Assembly (NCBI GenBank): GCA_002394535.1
Contig: DGUG01000127.1
Span: 1 to 24,106, forward strand
Reading direction: 5' to 3'
From: Lachnospiraceae bacterium UBA4316
GTDB lineage: Bacteria > Bacillota > Clostridia > Lachnospirales > Lachnospiraceae
DNA length: 24,106 nucleotides
Position 1 is the stretch's first letter. The number at the start of each line of letters is the position of its first letter. Shown in pieces: positions 16,235 to 23,194 of the stretch. Position numbers and translations under genes: made by a program. The notes beneath the pieces were generated by a model. That model saw only the letters and a list, made by a program, of their open reading frames with translations. It was not told where the DNA came from and made no database searches.

Positions 16235-18546
16235 TGTATCATCCTGTAAATGGCATCCATATCAAGGCTCGCCCGTACAGTATCCGCAAGAAGATCATAC
16301 TGTTTCTGCTTATATCCTGCCCGGTCGGCAAGAGCTGATACATCAACACTCTTTTCGTTAAGCCCGGATATGACCCGGACAATGTCCGCTGCCATCATAT
16401 TCTCATCAAATATGCCATGCACATATGTCCCGTAAACATTGCCGAGGCAGTATCCGCTTCCTTCGGATGTAAACTCACAGGCTCTGTCAAAGGGCTCCGT
16501 CTGCCCCATGTGTATCTCATAGCCTTTTATCTCATGTCCTGCAAGTGGCGACAATACACCTGTCGGAACACTTATATTTCCGGCAAATGATTTTCTCGTT
16601 TTCGAGGATTTCATTACCGTATCAACAGGAAGAAGTCCAAGCCCCATCTCACTTTCCGTCCCCTCAACAGCTTCCGGATCTTTGATATTACGACCAAGCA
16701 TCTGAAATCCTCCGCATATGCCGAATACCGGAACGCCCTCACCGGCAAGTTTTGTAATTACATCCGCAATTCCCGAAGCTTTAAGCCATTTTAGATCCCC
16801 TATCGTATTCTTGGTTCCCGGGATTATGAGCATATCAGGCTTTCCTATCCGCTCTTGGTGCCTTTCATACCTTACGGAAATATCATCCGATTCCTCGAAA
16901 ACGTCAAAGTCAGTGTAATTGGCTATATGCGGGAGTCTGATTACTACAATATCAAAATCCTTCGCTTCTCTTCTTGCAAATCTGTTGGAAAGGGAATCCT
17001 CATCATCAATATTAATATCCATATAAGGGATCACGCCGGTTACGTCACACTTTGCCTTTTCCTTAAGCATATCGATACCCGGTGCCAAAAGAGCCTTATC
17101 GCCCCTGAATTTGTTGATTACAAGCCCTTTTACCCTGTCTCTTTCATCATCATCCAGTAGATCAAGGGTTCCGATAAGCTGCGCAAACACCCCGCCTCTG
17201 TCTATATCCCCCACAAGGAGCACCGGGGCATCCAGCATTTTTGCAAGTCCCATATTTACAATATCATTTTCCTTAAGGTTGATCTCGGCAGGAGATCCTG
17301 CGCCCTCTATAACTATAATGTCATATTCGGAAGAAAGACTGTCATATGCAGCTTTTATAGTGGAAACCAGCGATTTTTTGTATTCAAAATACTCAGCAGC
17401 CCGCATATTTCCGACAGGTTTTCCCATAACCACCACCTGGGAGCCACACTCATCCGTAGGTTTTAGAAGTATGGGATTCATGCGTACGTCGGGTTCTGCT
17501 CCGGCACAAACAGCCTGCATTACCTGGGCTCTGCCCATCTCAAGCCCGTCAGCGGTAACAAACGAATTGTTTGCCATATTCTGTGACTTGAAGGGTGCAA
17601 CCTTGTACCCGTCCTGAGCGAAGATCCTGCATAGTGCCGCCGCTATAACACTCTTGCCCACGTTTGACATCGTGCCCTGGATCATTAAATGTCTCGATTT
17701 CGAAGAAATCGAAGACGCGGCGACATTCGCATAGCGAATGTTGGTTGACTCATTCTTGCCATCAACCCAGATTTTTCCTAATAGTGCGACATCCATATCC
17801 CCGAGTTTATACAGTTCCCGTATAAACTCCTCCGTAAAGACTTCATCCGGCGTCCCTACACGCAAAACCCTTCCGTCTCCTACCGCCACAACGGTATCGG
17901 ACAGTTTCATCGCGATATCCGGCTCATGAAGTGACATTAGAACCGCTATATTCTTCTCGGTTGTCAGTTTCTTTATCTTGGTCAGTATATCGATCTTGTA
18001 ACGGATATCAAGGAATGATGTCGGCTCGTCAAGGATGAGTACACGCGGATCCTGAGCTATCGCCCTTGCAAGCAGTACCCTCTGGCGCTGCCCGTCACTG
18101 ATATTTCGAAAATCACTGCCGGCAATATCCGTGGTATCGGTCGCAGCCATAGCCTCATCGACTTTTTTTACGTCTTCTTCCGACAGTTTACCGAATAACC
18201 CAGTATATGGGTATCTTCCGCTCTCTATAACACTTCTGCAGGTCATAAGTTCGGGATCAGCGCGCCCTGTCATCACTGCCGCAAGTATCTTTGATGCTTC
18301 CCCGGAGCCTATATCTGCCCTGCTGCGCCCTTCGAGCATAATTACTCCGCCACGCGGCTCAAGAAGTCCCGCAACAGTCTTGAGAATCGTTGATTTTCCG
18401 CTTCCGTTTGGTCCTATAAGTGTTACGATCTTTCCGGGTGCGGCCGCAAGCGATATATTCTTTACGATATCGCTGTCATAGCCGACGTTTAGCTCCGAAG
18501 TATGAAGACCTTCGCCTTTTTTTTCATTTATTCCATGATCAGCCAT
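16231..18546 (-). CDS. Fusion of BtuD/FepC-type ABC transporter ATPase with cobyric acid synthase CbiP
   Basis: A 771-residue fusion. Residues 1 to about 260 are an iron/B12-type ABC ATPase: Walker A GPNGSGKST (45-53), signature ISDGQRQR (149-156), Walker B VLILDEP (169-175), H-loop His207. Residues 288-771 are CbiP, which amidates the b, d, e and g side chains of the corrin: QGTMSNVGKS (290-299), FKSQNMANNSFVT, VIEGAGSPAEINL, LVGDIDRGGVFAQ, amidotransferase Cys611 in GICGGFQMLG, and His710 in YVHGIFDE. The linker (about 262-287, NESTNIRYANVAASSISSKSRH) is encoded by a palindromic repeat at 17691-17744. Met288 (codon at 17683-17685) is where a stand-alone cbiP would be expected to start. No stop separates the parts. 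The ATPase should serve the permease encoded just upstream (8-bp overlap). Both halves look complete. Confidence 0.93.
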   Translation of the reverse strand: MADHGINEKKGEGLHTSELNVGYDSDIVKNISLAAAPGKIVTLIGPNGSGKSTILKTVAGLLEPRGGVIMLEGRSRADIGSGEASKILAAVMTGRADPELMTCRSVIESGRYPYTGLFGKLSEEDVKKVDEAMAATDTTDIAGSDFRNISDGQRQRVLLARAIAQDPRVLILDEPTSFLDIRYKIDILTKIKKLTTEKNIAVLMSLHEPDIAMKLSDTVVAVGDGRVLRVGTPDEVFTEEFIRELYKLGDMDVALLGKIWVDGKNESTNIRYANVAASSISSKSRHLMIQGTMSNVGKSVIAAALCRIFAQDGYKVAPFKSQNMANNSFVTADGLEMGRAQVMQAVCAGAEPDVRMNPILLKPTDECGSQVVVMGKPVGNMRAAEYFEYKKSLVSTIKAAYDSLSSEYDIIVIEGAGSPAEINLKENDIVNMGLAKMLDAPVLLVGDIDRGGVFAQLIGTLDLLDDDERDRVKGLVINKFRGDKALLAPGIDMLKEKAKCDVTGVIPYMDINIDDEDSLSNRFARREAKDFDIVVIRLPHIANYTDFDVFEESDDISVRYERHQERIGKPDMLIIPGTKNTIGDLKWLKASGIADVITKLAGEGVPVFGICGGFQMLGRNIKDPEAVEGTESEMGLGLLPVDTVMKSSKTRKSFAGNISVPTGVLSPLAGHEIKGYEIHMGQTEPFDRACEFTSEGSGYCLGNVYGTYVHGIFDENMMAADIVRVISGLNEKSVDVSALADRAGYKQKQYDLLADTVRASLDMDAIYRMIQ
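17691..17744. repeat. Double-hairpin palindromic repeat inside the fusion linker
   Basis: Two near-perfect hairpins in tandem: TCGATTTC-GAA-GAAATCGA (17694-17712) and ACATTCGC-ATA-GCGAATGT (17723-17741), each with 8-bp arms and a 3-nt loop. They lie exactly in the low-complexity linker between the ATPase and CbiP domains and are read through in frame. Order and motifs resemble the hairpins at 22784-22877: an AAATG/CTCG edge, a CGATTT...TCGAAG stem, then GGC, then a TCGC...GCGA stem. This suggests a small dispersed repeat family. Confidence 0.7.
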
Positions 18547-19546
18547 TTTCCCTCTTTCTTCTGATCATAACGGTAATCACAACGGGGACAAGTAAGACCG
18601 CCGTCACGGAGCTGACCGAAACCTCGGTTGGAGCAAAAAGCCCCCTTGCTATGCCGTCACATACAAGCGTTACTACCCCACCCAGTAGGAAACATCCCGG
18701 GATCATAACAGCCGGAGCGCTAGTTTTTGTCATGGCTTTCCACAGGTGGGGCGTAGCTATACCTACAAACGAGATCGGACCTGCAAAGGCCGTAACCGTC
18801 GCAGATAGTAAACTTGAAATAAGGATCAAAAGAACTCTTAGCAATATTATGTTAACTCCTTCGGTTCCGGCAAGCTCCTCACCGAGCCGGTACGCGGCCA
18901 TAGGCTTAATCAAAAACACGGAAACAATCAGACATATGGCAACTATAAAGGTCATGACAGCGACATCCGACATATTGATACCTGAAAAACTTCCGAGAGA
19001 CCAGTTATGCAGGTTTACAATATTTGAATCATCGGCAAAGGTCACGACAAGATCGGTTACTGCGGAACATATGTAGCCCACCATTATACCGCACACAACA
19101 AGAATCCCCATGCTCTTAACCCTGACAGAAATGGCAAGGACAAACATCATTGATACGAGAGCTCCCGCAAAGGCTGCCATTACAAGTGAAACAGTCCCCG
19201 GCTTCCGGCCTCCGGATAAAAAAAAGATAAGGGCAAGGGCAACCGTAAACTTTGCCCCTGATGAAATTCCGAGTACAAAGGGACCAACAATGGGATTATT
19301 AAAAAACGTCTGTAACATATATCCGGAAAGAGCAAGTGCCCCGCCTAAAATAACAGCCGCAATTATTCTCGGAACCCTTATATTCATTATAACGCTGGCT
19401 TCCATGGCACCTGTTGTTCTTCCTGCAATCGCAGATAAAATATCAGCCGGATAAATAACAACCGTTCCTGTTATTAAGTTTGTATACACGCTTACTATGA
19501 GCAGTAAAATGACCGCTGCAAACGCAAATGTACATCTTTTTCTCAT
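18539..19546 (-). CDS. FecCD-family ABC transporter permease (BtuC-like)
   Basis: A 335-residue polytopic membrane protein of the BtuC/FecCD/FhuB family with about nine or ten hydrophobic helices. Conserved stretches are RVPRIIAAVILGGALALSGYMLQTFFNNPIVGPFVLGISSGA near the N-terminus and AFAGPISFVGIATPHLWKAM (the family motif before the coupling region) near residues 255-275. It would form a homodimer importing corrinoid, heme or siderophore-like metal complexes. The start overlaps the binding-protein stop (ATGA) and the stop overlaps the ATPase-CbiP gene by 8 bp, so the three importer parts are co-translated. Placement under a cobalamin riboswitch favours a corrinoid or cobalt-complex substrate, but this is inference. 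Confidence 0.92.
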   Translation of the reverse strand: MRKRCTFAFAAVILLLIVSVYTNLITGTVVIYPADILSAIAGRTTGAMEASVIMNIRVPRIIAAVILGGALALSGYMLQTFFNNPIVGPFVLGISSGAKFTVALALIFFLSGGRKPGTVSLVMAAFAGALVSMMFVLAISVRVKSMGILVVCGIMVGYICSAVTDLVVTFADDSNIVNLHNWSLGSFSGINMSDVAVMTFIVAICLIVSVFLIKPMAAYRLGEELAGTEGVNIILLRVLLILISSLLSATVTAFAGPISFVGIATPHLWKAMTKTSAPAVMIPGCFLLGGVVTLVCDGIARGLFAPTEVSVSSVTAVLLVPVVITVMIRRKRENG

Positions 19547-21114
19547 TTCAGTTTTTCAAAGTATGTATAATTACCGTCCTGCCCTTCTATCAGGCTCCTA
19601 AGCTCCGACAGGTACTCCGCCGTATCCGTAGGGTGCTGGAAAAAGTCCCCCGTCATGCAGTACACGTTTTGTTCTTTTACAGCTTTATAATCGGAAAACA
19701 GCTCATTCTTGCCCACAAGATCCGCGACAGACTCCAGTTCTCCCCTTATGGTACTGTTATATATAAGTATTTCCGCATCATATGTTGCGGCATAGAAATC
19801 TTCCATTTGCATATTCATAGTACCTGAGCCGCCGTTTTCTACTGTACCGGCTGCAGCAGGTACATAGTTTCCCCCTGCAAGTTCTATAAGTCCGGCAACG
19901 TAATCATCCGGTTTTCTTACGTTTATCAAACCCGAAGCTGTTACAGAGAAAAATGCAACCTGTCTGCCGGTCTTATCCTTTTCGATGACTGATGTTATTT
20001 CTTTTTCACTTTTGTTGAAATAGTCCTCAGCCTCTGACTCTTTTCCGTAGAGAGCCCCATATAGTTTGATCCACTCAATTCTCCCTCTTGGATCTTTCTC
20101 GTAGCTGGATGTCTCAACCATAACAGGAATTCCTAATTCCTCAAGCTTTTCCTTAACCTCCGGATCATGGTAGATCATCGTATTCTCTATAGCGAAATCA
20201 CACCCTTCCGAAAGTATCAGCTCATAATCCGGAGTCCTGTATTTGCCGGCATATACTATCTTTCCGTCCTGCATAAGGTCTGCGGCCTCTTTTACCGACC
20301 AGTCCTCCGCTTTTGTCCCGGACAGTCTGATATAGTCAAGTGCACCGATTTGCCTGACCAGATCCATTACGGAAGTTGAAACAAGATATGTATTATCAAG
20401 CGGTTGTTGAAGCATAGTTATGTCAACCTTTTCGCCGGTTTTTTCGTCCCTTATCTCCGGTATTCTGCCTCCCTCCGGCACAAGGAGATAATCATCCGCT
20501 CCGTATATGCTTATAAGCCTGTAATCACCGTATTTAATTATATCAAAGCCCTCGGCATATGAAAGCGAAATCTTCCCCGAAGGCCTCTGTCCGTCCACAA
20601 GAAAACCTCGTGGCTCTTCCGGACGCCTTCCGAATGCAGAATTCTGTGTTTTATCATCTTTACCGGCATCCGAAGCGCCTTCCTGCTTAAAATCGCCTTT
20701 ATCCGTCACAGCACCCCACGTGATTGTGTACTCTATTTCATGAGGTTTGCTCATTGCCACGGTATCTCCGATAAAATCGAAGGGCTCATCGAATGATTTT
20801 ACCGGTACTGTAAATGTTGACCGGCCACCGGGATTCTCGTTAAGGTATTTTTCTCCATACACAATAACATAATCATAGTTTTCACTGTTCCAGACCAGTT
20901 TTGCGTATGTAACCCCGTCTCTTTCGGATATCTCTACCGGTGACTCAATGTAAGCCTTTCCGGAGCCACCCTCCATAGTTATGGCTACATAATGCATTGT
21001 AACCCCCTGCGAAGTGCAGGAGGTTACAAATAATGCTGTTATTAACGGCAGCAGCGCTAAAACTGCTCTTGATAATATCTTACTGCGGGTTTTTAACCGA
21101 AACTTTGTGGTCAT
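19543..21114 (-). CDS. Lipoprotein ABC substrate-binding protein (BtuF/FepB-like) with extra N-terminal domain
   Basis: A 523-residue extracytoplasmic lipoprotein. The signal peptide ends at a lipobox-like VTSC (Cys33). Residues about 40-135 form an accessory beta-rich domain (GGSGKAYIESP, LVWNSENYDYVIVYGEKY, STFTVPV, AMSKPHEIEYTITW). A polar linker follows (about 136-180), then a periplasmic-binding-protein domain of the PF01497 class from about 185 to the end (RLISIYGADDYLL, ALDYIRLSG, YELILSEGCDFAIENTMIYHDPEV, LGIPVMVETSSYEKDPRGRIEWIKLYGALYGKE). The family is 280-380 residues without the extra domain. The start ATG (21114) has AAGGA just upstream, inside the end of cbiK, giving a 35-bp overlap. 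It should deliver ligand to the permease encoded next; corrinoid or a related tetrapyrrole is likely from context. Confidence 0.9.
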   Translation of the reverse strand: MTTKFRLKTRSKILSRAVLALLPLITALFVTSCTSQGVTMHYVAITMEGGSGKAYIESPVEISERDGVTYAKLVWNSENYDYVIVYGEKYLNENPGGRSTFTVPVKSFDEPFDFIGDTVAMSKPHEIEYTITWGAVTDKGDFKQEGASDAGKDDKTQNSAFGRRPEEPRGFLVDGQRPSGKISLSYAEGFDIIKYGDYRLISIYGADDYLLVPEGGRIPEIRDEKTGEKVDITMLQQPLDNTYLVSTSVMDLVRQIGALDYIRLSGTKAEDWSVKEAADLMQDGKIVYAGKYRTPDYELILSEGCDFAIENTMIYHDPEVKEKLEELGIPVMVETSSYEKDPRGRIEWIKLYGALYGKESEAEDYFNKSEKEITSVIEKDKTGRQVAFFSVTASGLINVRKPDDYVAGLIELAGGNYVPAAAGTVENGGSGTMNMQMEDFYAATYDAEILIYNSTIRGELESVADLVGKNELFSDYKAVKEQNVYCMTGDFFQHPTDTAEYLSELRSLIEGQDGNYTYFEKLK

Positions 21115-22726
21115 ACCATTTTCCTTTTTTTCCGATCAATGCAAGGTCAAAATCCCTGTCAAGATAAGGAACCGGAACGTCAAAACCGTTTACCTCTTCC
21201 TCTGTTCCGTCACTGTACTTAACCGTGTCCTTTGTTGGCTCTAAAAGCGTGGCGCCGTCTTTTTGTGCATCCTCTGCCGTTCCCGGGTACAGATTCAGTA
21301 TACCTGTGGACATAAGAGTGATATGGGCTGTCATCTTACCGTCCTTGACCGTAAGTGTACACTTTCCGTCAAGTTCGTCATTTACCTTGAACATTGAACT
21401 GTCTGTTATAAACTCTGCCGTATATTCGCCGTCTGCAAGCTCTGATGCCTCCGAAGCTTCCTCTTGGGATGCAGTCGCAGCTCCAAGGTTATCGATTGCA
21501 GCCTTGGTATGCGCAACATACAGATCCTGTACTTCTTTGATTCTTCCGAGTCCTGCTATCTGGCAGTCTACTTTTTCAAAAGCCCCGTCAGCGCTGAACA
21601 TACTCTTCCAACTGTCATCATCGTCACCGGCCATATCATTGTTTGCATGATCCCCGGCAACAACCATGAGAGGGCGGAGCACAACTTTATTATAGCCTGC
21701 CGCTTTAACATCTTCCATTACATTTTCGCATGAAGTTTCTTCAGGCTCGCCTTCTACCGTACCGATAAACACGTTCTTGTATCCGAGGTTGTCCATCTGT
21801 GTTGCCATCTGGCTGTAGCTGACCTTTGCTGTATGAGCCGTTCCGTGTCCCATAAATACAAACGCCGCACCGGCCTTGTCAGCGTCCTCGATGTCTTTGT
21901 AACCGGCCTCGGCTACGGCTTCGGCTACGACTGCTTCGGCTACCGCCTTCTTATCATCATTTATGACCTTTGCGTCCTTTCCTACCTCTCCGAGAAGGGG
22001 CTCGGCAACCGCAACACTATCAAACTTATCAGCATATCTGTCAAGTGCCTCTGTAAGCTCGTCATACTCTGCTCCGTGCATCAAGTGTGTAGGCTGGATT
22101 ACGAGATTCTTGACCCCGCTTGCTACCGCACGTTCAAGAGCCTGGTCCATGTTGTCAATCTTCTCTCCGTCACGCGCCTGTATGTGATTGATGATTATCT
22201 GCGCAGTAAATGCTCTTCTTACCGCCCAGTCGGGATAAGCTGCGGCAATTGCCTCCTCAACTCCCTTTATATCCTCAACTCTCGAATCATTGAAAGATGT
22301 ACCGAATGATACTACAAGTATCTCGTTATCTCCGATATTATCCGAATTTAAAGGGTCATCCTTGGATGCATCACCCGTATCTCTTCCGAAATAGTCGGGG
22401 TCCGCATTCTCACCCTCTACAAGTTCTTTCTGTGCATCTGTCAGTTCATCCCACTTCTGTCTTGCAAGCTCACACTGTGCATCTGTCTCATCGTTTCGCT
22501 CCTGAACATAGATTGCATCGATAAGTGCCGCAACCTCATCAGCCTTTTCCTGATCGGATGCTTCATCACCTTCCGTATCTCCGGTATCCGCCGGCTCTGC
22601 AGCTTCACCGGCCTCTTCTGCCTCATCAGACTTGGGAGTTACATTAACATCCACAGTTGCGCATCCGGCCAGCATTACCGTTACTGCCGTCACTCCGATC
22701 AGCATCGCAATGATTTTTTTCTTCAT
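21080..22726 (-). CDS. cbiK: Lipoprotein sirohydrochlorin cobaltochelatase CbiK with accessory domains
   Basis: CbiK inserts cobalt into sirohydrochlorin, the first committed step of the anaerobic route. This 548-residue version is predicted to be outside the membrane: signal MKKKIIAMLIGVTAVTVMLAGC with lipid-accepting Cys22, then an acidic linker (30-60). A helical segment follows (about 62-104, ending KWDELTDAQKELV) like those in Firmicute surface proteins. Residues about 134-412 are CbiK: VSFGTSFNDSR, RRAFTAQI, putative catalytic His214 (QPTHLMHGAEYDEL) and His294 (FMGHGTAH), and GDHANNDMAGDDDDSWKS. Residues about 430-545 are a beta-rich domain (KCTLTVKDGKMTAHITL, LYPGTAEDA, FDVPVPYLDRDFD, KWYDH). 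ATG at 22726 has AGGAGG 8 nt upstream and begins the signal peptide; an open frame continues upstream but runs into the leader. It is the first gene after the riboswitch. No cytoplasmic CbiK/CbiX is in the window. Confidence 0.93.
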   Translation of the reverse strand: MKKKIIAMLIGVTAVTVMLAGCATVDVNVTPKSDEAEEAGEAAEPADTGDTEGDEASDQEKADEVAALIDAIYVQERNDETDAQCELARQKWDELTDAQKELVEGENADPDYFGRDTGDASKDDPLNSDNIGDNEILVVSFGTSFNDSRVEDIKGVEEAIAAAYPDWAVRRAFTAQIIINHIQARDGEKIDNMDQALERAVASGVKNLVIQPTHLMHGAEYDELTEALDRYADKFDSVAVAEPLLGEVGKDAKVINDDKKAVAEAVVAEAVAEAGYKDIEDADKAGAAFVFMGHGTAHTAKVSYSQMATQMDNLGYKNVFIGTVEGEPEETSCENVMEDVKAAGYNKVVLRPLMVVAGDHANNDMAGDDDDSWKSMFSADGAFEKVDCQIAGLGRIKEVQDLYVAHTKAAIDNLGAATASQEEASEASELADGEYTAEFITDSSMFKVNDELDGKCTLTVKDGKMTAHITLMSTGILNLYPGTAEDAQKDGATLLEPTKDTVKYSDGTEEEVNGFDVPVPYLDRDFDLALIGKKGKWYDHKVSVKNPQ

Positions 22727-22734
22727 AATACATT

Positions 22735-22740
22735 CCTCCT
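22735..22740 (-). promoter_or_regulatory. Strong ribosome binding site of cbiK
   Basis: A perfect AGGAGG on the minus strand, 8 nt before ATG at 22726. It fixes the cbiK start at the lipoprotein signal peptide rather than at the longer open frame, whose extra 52 residues would come from leader repeat sequence. Confidence 0.9.
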
Positions 22741-22744
22741 CTGC

Positions 22745-22779
22745 AATAAATAAAATAAGCCCATTCGTTAGGAATGAGC
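22745..22779 (-). terminator. Intrinsic terminator (attenuator) before cbiK
   Basis: On the minus strand GCTCATTC-CTAAC-GAATGGGC forms an 8-bp stem (one G-U pair) with a 5-nt loop, followed immediately by the U-rich tract TTATTTTATTTATT. It lies downstream of the cobalamin aptamer and just before the cbiK ribosome binding site, the position expected for a riboswitch-controlled terminator. An antiterminator partner was not identified by eye. Confidence 0.75.
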
Positions 22780-22783
22780 ATTG

Positions 22784-22877
22784 GAGCGTACACAAAATGA
22801 CGCTCGCCGATTTGAATTCGACTTCGTCGAAGCGGCTCGCGGTGTAGCGAGAACTCTGTCGCTTCGCGACATCTCGC
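22784..22877. repeat. Hairpin-rich repeat in the riboswitch leader
   Basis: A run of palindromes: GAGCGT/ACGCTC (22784-22805), TTCGAC-TTC-GTCGAA (22817-22831), CTCGC/GCGAG (22836-22851), and TGTCGC-TTC-GCGACA (22857-22871), the last also enclosed by GCGAGA/TCTCGC (22847-22877). Motif order resembles the repeat at 17691-17744. It separates the cobalamin aptamer from the terminator and lengthens the leader by about 100 nt. Confidence 0.65.
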
Positions 22878-22940
22878 AACATATCGTACGATCAATTACT
22901 CGTGACCTTGAAACCCGGAGATTTCCCCTGTTTCTGTACA

Positions 22941-23127
22941 GACAAATGGCAGTTCTCCTGGCTCGTATATCAACACATACCCTTCGCCTTCCCAAGGTCC
23001 GGTGGATCAATACACCTTTTACCTCAGTGACATACCACAAGAGCATATTCATACTTACAGTGACGAGTTCGCGCAGGCTTTGCACCTGACTTCTCTTTTA
23101 ACCATGCAACAGCACAGACCATCTGTC
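22941..23127 (-). promoter_or_regulatory. Cobalamin riboswitch aptamer
   Basis: The minus strand carries the conserved parts of a cobalamin riboswitch in order. A closing helix pairs GACAGATGG (23127-23119) with CCATTTGTC (22949-22941) over nine pairs, one of them G-U. Inside are TTAAAAGAGAAGTCAGGTGC with AAAGCCTGCGCG (the CCGGTG-type core, around 23100-23070), CGTCACTGTAA, a second CACTG segment, GGGAAGGCGAAGG (around 22981) and the B12-box-like GCCAGGAGAACTGCC (22962-22948). Length, about 187 nt, is typical. Adenosylcobalamin or another corrinoid should bind and lower expression of the operon. The sequence between aptamer and terminator is listed separately. Confidence 0.92.
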
Positions 23128-23150
23128 TTTTCTTTATTCAATTATGCTAA

Positions 23151-23179
23151 ATACTAGCACACCATATTTTAAAGGTCAA
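23151..23179 (-). promoter_or_regulatory. Promoter of the cobalamin operon
   Basis: On the minus strand TTGACC (23179-23174), a 17-bp spacer, then TAGTAT (23156-23151) preceded by TG at the extended -10 position. Transcription should begin near 23144, about 17 nt before the riboswitch closing helix. The -35 box lies only 15 bp after the stop of the broken DUF4956 gene. Confidence 0.75.
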
Positions 23180-23194
23180 CAGACATTGTTACAG

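Noticed and set aside
22727..22882. Upstream extension of the cbiK frame by 52 codons
   Set aside because: It runs through the terminator and repeat. The AGGAGG and signal peptide fix the start at 22726.
22644..22895. Open frame of 83 codons in the leader, overlapping cbiK in another frame
   Set aside because: It is made of the hairpin repeat and the cbiK signal region read out of frame, has no ribosome site and crosses the terminator. Not called as a gene.
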